A stretch of 60,000 bases of DNA, taken from Antedon mediterranea. Its lineage: Eukaryota > Echinodermata > Crinoidea > Comatulida > Antedonidae. Shown here piece by piece: positions 12,901-26,405 of this stretch. The notes under the pieces are model-generated. The model saw only the letters and a program-made list of their open reading frames with translations. It ran no database searches and had not been told where the DNA came from. A program made the position numbers and the translations under genes. Location of the stretch: NCBI RefSeq assembly GCF_964355755.1, contig NC_092680.1, positions 1,715,001 to 1,775,000 on the forward strand, read 5' to 3'. The first letter of the stretch is position 1; the number at the start of each line of letters is the position of its first letter.

Positions 12901-12947
12901 AAACCAGGGGAAACATTTCGAAGAAGAAGAAGAGAGAAGAACAGTAG
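12850..12947 (+). other. OSTF1: OSTF1 non-coding first exon (5' boundary uncertain)
   Basis: The donor CAGTAG|GTGAGT puts the exon end at 12947; the next exon starts at 13351 after a TATATTTCAG acceptor, 24 nt before the ATG. The transcription start is not determinable; the left limit given is only the edge of the GC-richer promoter stretch. Confidence 0.45.
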
Positions 12948-13373
12948 GTGAGTACAAAGTATTTTCGTTTTTAAAGCAGCCCCAAGTAAGTAAATTCATT
13001 AGACAATATTGGCTAATATAATGTAACTAAACTTTACTGACTTGGAATTCACCATAAAATTTGTTGTTTTAAACTGCAATATAGCTAGGCCCCTGGCTCT
13101 GTATCTTCATGCATAGTAGGTAGGTTTAGTATTGTATTGTAATACTAATAGGTTCAGATAGGCGTCACCAAAGGAAGGTGACGAGGTCAACACCTAGGCA
13201 TAGCAAGGTGTTGGTGGCAGTAGCATATGACTAGTGACAGTTTTTATTCATGTCTGAAATAGCAAAAACTATTCTGTATTCTGATGGAAAAAGTAACATT
13301 TTAAATTGAATACAATTTATTTGAAAAATGTATTATGTATTATATTTCAGGTATAGAACAACATTACATACAG

Positions 13374-16300
13374 AATGTCTCAACCAGCCAGGCCCGCTCC
13401 ACCAAAACCAACTCCAAAACCTGGTAGGTGAAACAAGAACTTTGTTTGGTTGTACAGATCATCAAATTATAAAAGCTACCCTGATACAATAATATAACAC
13501 CACATATCATTATTTTTCAGGTCAAGTTAAAGTTTTTAGAGCTCTTTATGCATATGAAGCGCAATTCGTAAGTTAATCCTTCAGTTAATCTTTCCAATTA
13601 ATTAATTTTCATCTTTTGTATTTAAACATTACGACTGCTAATGTTTGAATGGCTGTCATTTATGAGGGAGGTATCCACTTACACTACAAAGGTTACATCA
13701 TTGTTATGAACCATTTTAAGATAATGCAGGACAACCCCTCTTTTTTAACATACCCCCAGGAGACACTTTCTCATGTAAACAAAGGGACAATGTGTTTTAA
13801 CACTACTAGATCCAACCCCTATTCAACAAAGGAATACTTTGGCTAACAAGAGTGTCCCCTCTTAATTGGGGTTCTGATGTACTGTATGTATTTTATTTAC
13901 ATAAATAATTTATTAATTAATTATTGTAACTTCTTTTTAGAATGATGAATTGTCATTTGATGAGGGTGACATTCTATATATCTTAGATATGGTAGGTAAA
14001 ATTGTCACTTTGTCATTTAAATTAAATTTGATTTGATATCTACAGTGTATTACTGTATAATAAACGTGTTAAACCATTACTCTATTCCTTCCTAAAACAC
14101 TCAATGTTTGTCCATGGGAACGTTTTAAACTCCCCAAACGCATATATTTGTATATTAATTATTGCATTTCATTAAAAATACATACAGAGTACTGTATTAA
14201 GGCCCATTTACACTAGGACGGTAATGAACTACTATATATAGATCAATATACATCAAAAGTAGAACTATAGGATAACATAATCTATTCTGCCTTTGGTCAT
14301 ATTTGTATGAATATCTAGGTAGAAAACAAACGCATATATTTGTATATTAATTATTAGTTATTTATGCGCAAGAATAAGACGAACAGCAATGTAATCTTTT
14401 CACATGACACAATATCCTAACAACGTATTAAAAAGGTTCATACAGTCACTTCCAATGTTAAATAAAAATTAACATTTAATTGCCTGGATATATTTCAGTT
14501 AATGGTTTCATTTTATATTTTGAATGTTTTAAATATTTCTAGTCCTATAAATGTTATTATTGTATACACTGTCACATTTAATTTCTATCTATTGATTCTA
14601 TAGAGCAATGACAGTTGGTGGAAGGCAAGGAGTGGCAAGAAAACTGGACTAATCCCTAGTAATTATGGTAAGTACACTATATGCACTCAGTAACTGCAGT
14701 ATACTCATTTTAACATCGTTCCTAAATCAATTTATGTTTTTTAAACCAATCATTTTGAAATTAGTTTCTACTTGAACAAGTTTCGATAATTATGGTTTGC
14801 AGTGAAGAAATAAACAAAAGTATTGTAGCCTGAAAAGAAATTATACAAAAAAAAAGAAATATTGTAACCTAAAAAGAAATTTAAATAAAAGGTATTATGA
14901 CATAAAGGAATAAATTCCCAAAAAAATACCTTCATTAAATTAAATAAAGAAAAGCATAGAAAGCCACATAAACACAATAAACATCCTGGTGGTCATAGGA
15001 AATCATGCAAACAAATCATGAATTCCACAAAGCTTTCCTTTTGTCCCTTTATAAGTCTTTGTAAACAAATTTATTGCATCACTTTGTTTCACATTATAAA
15101 GTACTTAGTTTAGTTTGTTTCATAATATGATTATGGATCTATTAATTTATAGGTCTATGAGATGATTTACTCTGTATTTGCATTTCATAAGAGTACTGTA
15201 TTCAGGCCCATTTACCCTAGGACGATAACGATCGGCATTATATCTTTCCTACATAAAACAAAAGAAATCTAAAAATAACCATTTATGCTGTGTTTGATAA
15301 AAATAATGTTCTCATATGTCTAATCAAATGATTTTCTTCATTTACAGGATCCTCAATAATGTCTTAATTATTTTTAATGTATATTATTTAATTTTGCCAT
15401 TATTAAAATTAATTAATGTTCTTGAAATGAAAATGAAATACTTAATGAAATGATGTTAATATTATTTTTATCAAAGACAGCATAAATGGTTTATACTATG
15501 GTTCTAGAATAAAATATTTTCAAATTTCTTTTGTTTTATGTAATAAAAATGTATGTTTTAGGTGAATAAGTTTCTTGTTGAAATTTAAAACAAAAGGTTT
15601 AACTTTTAATCCCAGGGGCCATACATATGCGTATGCATATCTAGATATGTGTATGAATATCTAGATAGGAATCACATTGTATTTTCATAGTATATTATTG
15701 ATAGCTATTAACATAACATTTTTATTTTCCAGTGGAAATGAGTATGGAATCCGTTTCTAACCCACTTCATGAGGCTGCCAAGCGGGGGAACCTAGATTTT
15801 TTGCAGGAATGTCTTTCAAATGAAGTAAGTTATACTAGGGTTTACGCTGGGAGGCAGCTCCGCTCGGCACTGACTAATGTGTTTACGCTGGGAGGCACCT
15901 AGGCAGCTCCGCCCGGCATAGAAAAATATCCATGCAGGACTAATATTAATACTCAAAAAATTTTTTCTCTAACTTAAATGTTTTTAAATTTAAGTTGTAG
16001 TCCAAAACATGAGTTAAACTTATTAAAATACAAGTACATGCTACAGTTTTTATTATTACCTGTATTATATTTGTAGGTATCTGTTAATGGTCTTGACAAG
16101 TCAGGGTCAACGGCCTTACATTGGGCTGCAGCTGGAGGTCATATTGACTGTATGAAGGTTCTTCTCTCCAAAGCTAATATTTCAGTCAATGTACCTGTGA
16201 GTATAATTATACAAAAATTAATATTTAACACAAATGTTCTGCTCTGGATAAGTGCTGAAAATAAGAAAATAAACTTAAGCTCTGTTTTTACTATCAAATA

Positions 16301-17184
16301 CTATGTGACAAAAAAGTGCAATGGCATATCACTACCATATTTAGGCATATCACAAACTAGTTTGATAGTGTAGACAGGGCTTAAGAGTGTCAATGTTTCA
16401 CTTCTGAGGTCATCATATCCTTACATAAGCAAGACAAAATAAAACAATACTAAAGTATAAACAGTTTGATGATCATCATATCGCTACCATATTTGGCACA
16501 TCACCTTTTTTGTCACACTTGTTTGATAGTGACAAAATAAAACATAATAGTTAATATTCTATTAATACAAAGATGAAATACAATTTAATTTCAGAACAAA
16601 TTAGGCGACACACCTCTTCACTCTGCTGCCTGGAAAGGATTCCCAGAAGCTGTTAAACTATTATTATCAAAGAGTGCACGTTCAAATATTAAAAACAAAG
16701 ATGGAAAACTTGCGTATGATCTTGCTTCCAAACCAGAAGTAGCAGTTCTTGTACAACCTGTTTCAACAAGTAAGTGTATTTTGTATTAAATAATAACAAT
16801 AATATCAGAAATAACATTCCTGATATGACAAGCTATGCATTCTCCTATTTTATAATTGTTGAATGTGGTTGAAATTGAAATTCGTCCTTTGGATGTGTCA
16901 TAAAGCCGTTGGTTTCATATACATAGTGCACATTAAAGAACTTGGTACACTATTCACAAAGAGTAGGGGATCGTCTCCCGGTTTGTTGTTGGTAGGCGCT
17001 GCACCGCTGGGTGCCGTGGAGTCCATGGAGGGCCAGTAGTCCGAATTTCTTCAGTTTCTTAGTTAAGCTTGAGGACAAATTAAATACATTATGCCTTAAA
17101 TAGAAAAACAAAAATGTATTATTATTTTTTTTTTACACAGATAACGAGGACGATGAATACCTCTCAGACGGAGACTCCGACTAA
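13374..17184 (+). CDS. OSTF1: Osteoclast-stimulating factor 1 (SH3 plus ankyrin repeats), complete, 213 aa
   Basis: Small cytoplasmic adaptor; in vertebrates it binds partners through its SH3 domain and ankyrin repeats. Coding exons: 13375-13423, 13521-13567, 13941-13991, 14604-14667, 15733-15824, 16077-16196, 16595-16769, 17141-17184 (642 nt, all phases compatible; the A of the ATG is base 13375). A Pro/Lys-rich start ([17 protein letters not shown]) leads into an SH3 domain at about residues 18-72 with hallmarks [19 protein letters not shown] and GLIPSNYV. Ankyrin repeats cover about 78-195 ([36 protein letters not shown]). The acidic tail [14 protein letters not shown] closely resembles the vertebrate tail. 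Length matches the family (about 214 aa). It is preceded by a non-coding exon ending at 12947; the coding exon begins at 13351 after TTTCAG. Confidence 0.95.
16274..16385. mobile_element. MITE family 1, short copy
   Basis: Both inverted ends are present (TTAAGCTCTGTTTTTACTATC and GATAGTGTAGACAGGGC) but the core is shortened. It lies in an OSTF1 intron. A second fragment without its left end follows at about 16459-16532. Confidence 0.75.
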
Positions 17185-18538
17185 ACAAATACACTGAAAA
17201 TTCTATTTTTGTAAAAAGAAACTTAGGAAGGAATTAGGTATACATTTATATGCACACTCCTAGATTAAGACCAAGTTTTAATTGAATTTTACTTGTTATC
17301 GTTGCAATGCACTCAATGATTAAAGCTCTATCTACACTATCAAACTTTATGTGACAAAAAAATGTGATGTGCCAATAATATGGACATGATGATGTCATAT
17401 CACTACAATATTTGGACACATCACACTTTTTTGTCAAACTAGTTTGATAGTGTAGACAGATCTTAATATTTAGTTTTCTTATTTTGCAATACATGAACCA
17501 ACATCCATACTAAGCAAGGGGTTATCATAACTATGGTTTAGTTAACAAATAATGGAAACTTCATTGTTTATTTTGTCACACGTGAGTACTTTCCAAGACA
17601 GGTCAGACATTCACGGAAACAAACGAGTGTGTATGGATTGTGAAATGAGAAAATAACAGGAAACATGTGTTTGTACATAAAGTTGTTGTATCTAATTTTA
17701 TACATAATGATTGTGTATATTTTATTTAAAAACAATGTATAAAACTTTACCCAGATTTTCATAAGCATGTAGATTGCGCTGATGACTATAGCTGCATTAT
17801 TATGGGAGTATGTTTTCATACATGTTTGATCCAAAAAATGACCGGGGTACTAATGTGCAGCGCATTGAGAGCTTGCTTATAAGCGCTATATAAAAATAAA
17901 ATATTGTATATTCTCAAATAAGTGAGAAGATAGTTACCTTGGAATATAAACATTGTCTGTTTTTAGATCAACAATATGAATAATACAATACATCCTAGCT
18001 TAACTTAGGACGGATTTCGAAGAAAGGTGAGTCAATCACACGCTAAGGACCCTAATATGAAGTGTTATTACTATCCAGGGTGTACGTGCTTTGTTGTTTG
18101 ATATAGTCATTTTTTTAGGCAGTGAACCTCTTATACAGTACAATGTACACCTCAGTCTGAAACATGGAGGGTGTGGTCTCCATCAATTTCCACATCTCAA
18201 GAGGACAGTAATATTTTACAATCTGATATCTAATAGACGTCGTTAATCAATGATTAATTTTTATCTCATGGCTTTCAAAGGTTTTTAGTATTACAGTATT
18301 TTATTTTTTTAAATATGTATTTTTATTTTTGTATATACTATAGGTTTTTTTAAAATGTAATTTAGTTTAGATTGTAATAATTTTAATCATAGCCTTAAGT
18401 TTACGTCGATCCAAGGGGATAGATGTTGTTAAGGATAATCCCTCCTCGCCCAAATCCAATAATCTGGTTTTATTATAATAATTTCAATTAACTTTTAACA
18501 CATTTTATTCTATTCTGAATGTTATCAATACAGCAGTA
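17185..18538. other. OSTF1: OSTF1 3' flank, no further gene seen
   Basis: It begins with the OSTF1 3' UTR and holds a full MITE copy (17320-17465) and a SINE-like 3' tail at about 17838-17905 (a GCGCATTGAGAGCTTG-type segment followed by AAGCGCTATATAAAA). The 88-codon minus frame at 17568-17834 lacks any recognisable domain and I leave it out. Confidence 0.5.
17320..17465. mobile_element. MITE family 1, full copy
   Basis: Left AAAGCTCTATCTACACTATC, right GATAGTGTAGACAGATCTT, with the intact ATGGACATGATGATGTCAT core. It is 3' of OSTF1. Confidence 0.8.
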
Positions 18539-18709
18539 TGTACAATCAACTCTCCCAATACTGGACACCTTTAAACTGGCCTAATATAACTGATTTTTTT
18601 AATTTGTTTAATGGTAAAAAGGAATTTAGGAAAGAAAAGTCTGTTTTACTATTAGGGAGAATTTCCGGTTTTTAGAGAGTAGTCCGATATTGGGAGCGTT
18701 GACTGTATA
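18539..18709. mobile_element. MITE-like element with CTCCCAATA inverted ends
   Basis: The left end ACAATCAACTCTCCCAATAC pairs with the right end ATATTGGGAGCGTTGACTGT. The interior is non-coding and AT-rich. Confidence 0.6.
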
Positions 18710-18981
18710 CATATTTTTATACCTATTCCCCAATGTGAACTTGTTAATTACTCGTTTAGAATTATTGCATTCAACTAAACCGATTAAATATCTTACTGTA
18801 ATTCAAGTGGGCATAGCGTGGTTTTTGTAGGGAAGGTATAGATAAAGAGTTGCAGCTGTGCGGAAACAACAACAATTCAATGTTAATGTGCATTTTATTA
18901 TTTAATAGAAGTTTGCCATCATGTAATAAAAGGTGCAATGCAAGTATTGCATTTACAGGGTCAGTAGGCCTACAAGACATA

Positions 18982-19067
18982 GACACAATGCAAGCAAGTT
19001 GACCAATCACAAGCGACAGTTTAGATGATCCATAGCTTGTGATTGGTCAAAGCGCTTGCATTGTGTC
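18982..19067. mobile_element. Fold-back element with 33-bp arms and a 20-bp loop
   Basis: Left arm 18982-19014 (GACACAATGCAAGC...CCAATCACAAGC) and right arm 19035-19067 (GCTTGTGATTGG...GCTTGCATTGTGTC) are near-perfect inverted repeats. Likely the same family as 8904-9040. Confidence 0.7.
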
Positions 19068-19699
19068 TCTTAGTAATAACCAAGCATTAGTAGTTTTATA
19101 ATTTGCAAGGGATTTTTGCATCTCGAGCCAAAGGGTATTGGTGGACAAGCTTACGTTTGCTTCTTGCATAATTATTTTCTTAAATTTATGTTTTAAATCA
19201 ATCTTCTACTATAGAACATTTTAATCTGTTTTTTTTTATTTTTGTTTACTTAAACATATCCTTTTCAATATTAATGTGTGAAAGGAAGATTGGAAATTTA
19301 AAAAGTTTATTTTTTTTATGTGTTTAGTTTCGTACCCAAACCATTATATAACTTATTGAATCAAAATCATTGGTACATATAACTTTTATCAATCTAGGGA
19401 GTCAAAAATTATGACCAATCAGATTAGTGTTTTTAAATTCTGGTTTGTAGTTGGTTAAATGCTTACAAAAATGTGCTTGTGTTAAATATAATACATTTTG
19501 CCAGCTAAAGATTAGGTGAATGACTGTGTGTGTGTTCTCTGGTTCCAAATGGAACTCATGTTTTAGTATGAATTAACTATGAAAATGAAATAAATTAAAA
19601 ACTTTTCCAACGTATTATCAATAATAATAGATCATTCTGTAATTTCATTATAAGAAACACCACATTTATAATATTTGTAAATTTATTAAAATAACTAAT

Positions 19700-19807
19700 A
19701 AATAGGCAAACTGCCTTAAAATGTCTTGACATGTTTCGAGAAACTATTCTCATCATTAGAACATCTCGAAACATGTCAAGACATTTTAAGGTTTAAGTTT
19801 GCTTATT
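19700..19807. repeat. Long perfect hairpin, arms about 40 bp
   Basis: Arm 19700-19741 (CCTTAAAATGTCTTGACATG...) and arm 19764-19807 (CATGTCAAGACATTTTAAGG...) are inverted with a loop of about 22 bp; the AAATA/TATTT ends extend the pairing. No gene overlaps it. Confidence 0.7.
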
Positions 19808-19978
19808 TATCAAATGCCTCACAATCGTTATTTTAACTTGAAAGTTTTCTGGAATCATTCATGATTTATGTAAATGTATTATATTATACAATTGAGATCA
19901 TCATTAGTCTGGCTTCCATATTGGAAACACGCAAGCCTCGCTACCACGTCAAGGTTGATGATCACAGCGAGGACTTAC

Positions 19979-20012
19979 CTGTGGTTGGTTCCATGTCAAA
20001 AACTGTATCTTC
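19979..20012 (-). other. Divergent exon-like cassette left of the array
   Basis: On the minus strand a 34-nt segment ending GGAACCAACCACAG|GTAAG follows an AAAAAACAG acceptor. Its last 16 nt match the 3' half of the array cassettes (GGAACCAATCACAG). In the frame EDTVFDMEPTTG the ending parallels the array frame ..LLEPITG. It may be a downstream exon of the unit from which the array grew. Confidence 0.4.
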
Positions 20013-20199
20013 CTGTTTTTTCTGCATCCACTATCCAGGTACCACACATGTATATCTGTTAGACGGGCTGGTCCGGATATAATCTGCTATGCCACCTACT
20101 ATGAAGTATCCTATAAATGTTGAAACCTGCTTAAGAAAAACTATAGTCACCAGTAGGGAAAACTTACAATATCAATGTTATCTTTCACATTTCCCCCAA

Positions 20200-21560
20200 A
20201 AAATAACCTAATATAAAATGCATTAAAACTAAACCTGTATATTCTTAGCAACACACACAACCTGAATACCAAGATATAATGCCACCTTACACATTATATA
20301 GAATATTTACTAAAAAAAACTGATTTAAGTGCATTTCAACTTAAACCTGTAGATTCTTAGCTACACACAACCTGCAGTGAATATTTTTTATACCAAGATA
20401 ATGAATTTACTAAAATAACCTGATTTGAAGTGCATTTCAACTTAAACCTGTAGATTCTTAGCTACACACAACCTGCAGTGAAAATTTTTTATACCAAGAT
20501 AATGAATTTACTAAAATAACCTGATTTGAAGTGCATTTCAACTTAAACCTGTAGATTCTAGCCTACACACAACCTGCAGTGAACATTTTTTATATATCAA
20601 GATAATGAATTTACTAAAAATAACCTGATTTGAAGTGCATTACAACTTAAACCTGTAGATTCTTAGCTACACAAACCTGCAGTGAACATTTTTTATACCA
20701 AGATAATAAATTTAATAAAAATAACCTGATTTGAAGTGCATTTCAACTTAAACCTGTAGATTCTAGCCTACACACAACCTGCAGTGAACATTTTTTATAT
20801 ATCAAGATAATGAATTTACTAAAAATAACCTGATTTGAAGTGCATTACAACTTAAACCTGTAGATTCTTAGCTACACAAACCTGCAGTGAACATTTTTTA
20901 TACCAAGATAATAAATTTAATAAAAATAACCTGATTTGAAGTGCATTTCAACTTAAACCTGTAGATTCTTAGCTACACAAACCTGCAGTGAACATTTTTT
21001 ATACCAAGATAATAAATTTAATAAAAATAACCTGATTTGAAGTGCATTTCAACTTAAACCTGTAGATTCTTAGCTACACACAACCTGCAGTGAACATTTT
21101 TTATACCAAGATAATGAATTTACTAAAAATAACCTGATTTGAAGTGCATTGCAACTTAAACCTGTAGATTCTTAGCTACACACAACCTGCAGTGAACATT
21201 TATTATACCAAGATAATGAATTTACTAAAAATAACCTGATTTGAAGTGCATTTCAACTTAAACCTGTAGATTATTAGCTACAACACAACCTGCAGTGAAC
21301 ATTTATTATACCAAGATAATGAATTTAATAAAAATAACCTGATTTGAAGTGCATTAAAACTTAAACCTCTACGTTCTTAGCTACACTTAATACACTATAC
21401 CTTAACAACAAACATACCTGCAGGAAAAGCTTACAATACCAAGATATAATGCCACCTTACACATTATATATACTAATTTACAAAATTTAAATTATTTGAA
21501 ATGCACTGAAACTTAAACCTTTACATTTTTACACACATACCTGCAGAGGAAACGCAAACA
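20200..21560 (-). repeat. Terminal A block (about 12 units of about 102 bp)
   Basis: Units contain CTTAAACCTGTAGATTCTTAG, AACCTGCAGTGAACATTTTT and AATAACCTGATTTGAAGTGC. They are more uniform than the internal A blocks. On the minus strand each unit has three CAG|GTT junction-like sites. This is the array end farthest from the candidate promoter. Confidence 0.9.
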
Positions 21561-21594
21561 AAATATATCTGTGTTTAGATTTGTATCTGTACAG

Positions 21595-23545
21595 TAGGTG
21601 CATATAATCTATCTGAAATGAGTAATGGTAAAAGAACAATGATTATGTACAGGTGGTGTTGTATGCTTACCTGTGACTGGTTCCAACAGTTGCATAGGTA
21701 TGTCAATAGGTACTATCTGAAATGAGAAAGTATTGTACCATTGCATAGTCTTTGATGTTTCTTACCTGTGATTGGTTACAACAGTCTTGCATTGGTATGT
21801 CCATATCTGAAAACGAAAAATATAAAGAAATTTAATTATACCATTACATATTTGATGTTTCTTACCTGTGATTGGTTCCAACAGCCTTGCATCAGTATGT
21901 CCATATCTGAAAAGGGAAAAAAAGAAATTTAATTATACCATGCATAGGCTTTGATATTTCTTACCTGTGATTGGTTCCAACAGCCTTGCATTGGTATGTC
22001 CATATCTGAAAAGGGAAAATATAAAGAAATTTATTATACAATTGTATAGATTTTGATGTTTCTTACCTGTGATTTGTTCCAACAGTCTTTCATCTGTATG
22101 TATATCTGAAAACAGAAAATATAAAGAAATGTAATTATACCATTGCATAGGCTTTGATGTTTCTTACCTGTGATTGGTTCCAACAGTCTTGAAGTGGTAT
22201 GTGCATATCTGAAATGAGGAAGTTTAAAGAAAATTATTATACCATTGCATAGGCTTTGATATTTCTTACCTGTGATTGGTTCCAACAGCCTTGCATCGGT
22301 ATGTCCATATCTGAAAAGGGAAAATATAAAGAAATGTAATTATACCATTGCATAGGCTTTGATGTTTCTTACCTGTGATTGGTTCCAACAGTCTTGAAGT
22401 GGTATGTCCATATCTGAAAAATGAAAATATGAAGAAATTTATTTATACCATTGCTTAGACTTGATATTTCTTACCTGTGATTGGTTCCAACAGCCTTGCA
22501 TTGGTATGTCCCTATCTGAAAAGGGAAAATATAAAAAAATTTAATTATACCATTGCATAGCCTTTGATATTTCTTACCTGTGATTGGTTCCAACAGTCTT
22601 GCATTGGTATGTCCATATCTGAAAAGGGAAAACATGAAAACATTTGATTTTACCAATACATCTTTGATGTTTCTTACCTGTAATTGGTTGCAACAGTCTT
22701 GCATTGGTATATCCATATCTGAAAAGGAAAAATATAAAGACATTTAGTATATCATTGCATAGCCGTTGATATTTCTTACCTGTGATTGGTTCCACCTGTC
22801 TTGCATTGGTATGCCCATATCTGAAAAGGGAAAATATAAAGAAATTTAATTATACCATTGCATAGGCTTTGGTGTTTCTTACCTGTGATTGGTTCCTACA
22901 GTCTTGCATCGATATATCCATATCTGAAAAGGGAAAATATGAAAAAATTTAATTATACCATTGCATAGACTTGATATTTCTTACCTGTGATTGGTTCCAA
23001 CAGCCTTGCATTGGTATGTCCATATCTGAAATGGGAAAATATCAAGACATTTATTATACCATTCCATAGGCTATGATGTTTCTTACCTGTGATTGGTTGC
23101 AACTGCCTTGCATCATTATGTCCATACCTGAAAAGGGAAAATATAAAGAAATTTAATTATACTATTGCTTCGGTTTTGATGTTTCTTACCTGTGATTGGT
23201 TCCAACAGTCTTGCATCAGTATGTGCATATCTGAAATGAGAAAGTTTAAAGAAATTTAATTATACCATTGCATAGACTTGATATTTCTTACCTGTGATTG
23301 GTTCCAACAGCCTTGCATCGGTATGTCCATATCTGAAAAGAAGAAAAAAATAAAGACATTTATTATACCATTGCATAGACTTGATATTTCTTACCTGTGA
23401 TTGGTTCCAACAGCCTTGCATTGGTATGCCATATCTGAAAAGGGAAAATATCAAGACATTTATTATACCATTGCATAGGCTATGATGTTTCTTACCTGTG
23501 ATTGGTTCAAACAGTATTGCATCGGTATGTCCTTATCTGAAAAGA
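21595..23545 (-). repeat. B block 1 (about 19 cassettes)
   Basis: The last cassette in transcription order, ending near 21600, differs from the linker of other blocks: it starts ATAGATTATATGCACC and lacks a GT donor, so it could be a terminal exon. The cassette near 23430 is 40 nt because of a one-base deletion (CATACC after ATATGG). Confidence 0.85.
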
Positions 23546-24130
23546 TATTCTTAGCTAGCTACACATAATATATCTTAGTTACACACAAACTTACTAAGAT
23601 ATAATGCCACCTTAAAATGAATTTACAAAAAGTAACCTGATTTGAAATGCATTGAAAACTTAAACCTCTATTCTTAACTACACTTATATTTCCTAACTAC
23701 ACACGACCTGCAGGGAAATCTTACAATACTAAGATAATGCCACCTTACACATTATAGATAATAATTTACAACACATGTTTAACATTTTTTTAATGCACTG
23801 AAACTTAAACCTCTACGTTCTTAGCTACACTTAATTCAGTTATCTTAGCAACACACATACCTGCAGGAAAAGCTTACAATACCAAGATATAATGCCACCT
23901 TACACATTATAGATAATAATTTACAACACATATTTAACTTTATTTGAAATGCACTGAAACTTAAACCTCTACGTTCTTAGCTACACTTAATTACAGTATA
24001 TAACACACATATCTGCAGAGAAAAGCTTACAATACAAAGATAATGCCACCTTACACATTATCATAATTTACAACAAATATTTAAGATTATTCAAACACAT
24101 ACCTGTAGAGAAAACGCAAACCAAATGTAC
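23545..24130 (-). repeat. A block 1 (spacer)
   Basis: About five units with CTTAAACCTCTACGTTCTTAG, CCTGCAGGAAAAGCTTACAA and ATGCCACCTTACACATTATA. Near-identical to 35046-35631. Confidence 0.9.
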
Positions 24131-26405
24131 CTTACCTTTGTTTAGTTAGATTTGTATCTGTATAGGTGCATGCTATCTGAAATGAGTAAGAGTAAAGAAC
24201 AATTATTATTTGCAGGTTTTGTTGTATGCTTACCTGTGATTGGTTCCAACAGTCTTCCATTGGTATGTCCATAGCTGAAAAGGGAAAATATAAAGAAATT
24301 TAATTATACCATTGCATAGGCTTAGATGTTTCTTACCTGTGATTGGTTCCTACACTATTGCATCGATATGTCCATATCTGAAAAGGGAAAATATAAAGAA
24401 ATTCTATTGCTTAGGTTTTGATGTTTCTTACCTGTGATTGGTTCCAACAGTCTTGCATCATTATGTCCATATCTGAAATGAGAAAGTATAAAGAAATGTA
24501 ATTATACTATTGCTTAGGCTTTGATGTATCTTACCTGTGATTGGTTCTAAAAGTCTTCATCAGTATTTATATCTGAAAACAGAAAATATAAAGAAATTTA
24601 ATTATACCATTGCATAGGCTTTGATGTTTCTTACCTGTGATTGGTTCCAACAGTCTTGAAGTGGTATGTCCATATCTGAAAAATGAAAATATGAAGAAAT
24701 TTAATTATACCATTGCTTAGACTTGATATTTCTTACCTGTGATTGGTTCCAACAGCCTTGCATCAGTATGTCCATATCTGAAAAGGGAAAATATAAAGAA
24801 ATGTAATTATACTATTGCTTAGGCTTTGATGTTTCTTACCTGTGATTTGTTCCAACAGTCTTTCATCTGTATGTATATCTGAAAACAGAAAATATAAAGA
24901 GATTTAATTATACTATTGCATAGGCTTTGATGTTTCTTACCTGTGATTGGTTCCAACAGTTTTTCATCTGTATGTCCATATCTGAAAAGGGAAAGTATAA
25001 AGAAATTTAATTATACCATTGCATAGGCTTTGATATTTCTTACCTGTGATTGGTTCCAACAGTTGTGCATCGATATGTCCATATCTGAAAAGGGAAAATA
25101 TGAAAAAATGTAATTTTACCAATACATCTTTGATGTTTCTTACCTGTGATTGGTTCCAACAGTATTGCATCGGTATGCCATATCTGAAAAAGGAAAATAT
25201 AAATAAATTTAATTATTCCATTGCATAGACTTGATATTTCTTACCTGTGATTGGTTCCAACAGCTTTGCATAGGTATGTCCATATCTGAAAAGGGAAAAT
25301 ATAAGAAATTTAATTATACCAATACATCTTTGATGTTTCTTACCTGTGATTGGTTCCAACAGTCTTGAATTGGTATGTCCATATCTGAAAAAGGAAAATA
25401 TCAAGACATTTAATTATACCATTGTATAGGCTTAGATGTTTCTTACCTGTGATTGGTTCCTACACTATTGCATCGATATGTCCATATCTGAAAAGGGAAA
25501 ATATAAAGAAATTCTATTGCTTAGGTTTTGATGTTTCTTACCTGTGATTGGTTCCAACAGTCTTGCATCATTATGTCCATATCTGAAATGAGAAAGTATA
25601 AAGAAATGTAATTATACTATTGCTTAGGCTTTGATGTTTCTTACCTGTGATTGGTTCCAACAGTCTTTAATTGGTATGTCCATATCTGAAAAAGGAAAAT
25701 ATAAAGAAATTTAATTATACCATTGTATAGGCTTAGATGTTTCTTACCTGTGATTGGTTGCAACAGTCTTGCATTGGTATATCCATATCTGAAAAGGGAA
25801 AATATAAAGACATGTAGTATATCATTGCATAGCCGTTGAGATTTCTTATCTGTGATTGGTTCCAACTGTCTTGCATCAGTATCTCCATACCTGAAAGGGA
25901 AAATATAAAGAAATTTAATTATACTATTGCTTAGGTTTTGATGTTTCTTACCTGTGATTGGTTCCTACAGTCTTGCATCGATATGTCCATATCTGAAATG
26001 AGAAAGTTTAAAGAAAATTATTATACCATTGAATAGACTGGATATTTCTTACCTGTGATTGGTTCCAACAGCCTTGCATTGGTATTTCCATATCTGAAAA
26101 GGGAAAATATCAAGACATTTATTATACCATCCATAGGCTATGATGTTTCTTACCTGTGATTGGTTCCAACAGCCTTGCATTGGTATGTCCATATCTGAAA
26201 AGGGAAAATATCAAGACATTTATTATACCATTGCATAGGCTATGATGTTTCTTACCTGTGATTGGTTCCAACAGCCTTGCATTGGTATGTCCATATCTGA
26301 AAAGGGAAAATATCAAGACATTTATTATACCATTGCATAGGCTATGATGTTTCTTACCTGTGATTGGTTCCAACAGTCTTGCATCGGTATGTCCTTATCT
26401 GAAAA
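24130..26405 (-). repeat. B block 2 (about 22 cassettes plus linker)
   Basis: Includes three consecutive near-identical cassettes at about 26150-26340. Near-identical to B block 6 at an offset of 11,501 bp. Confidence 0.9.
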
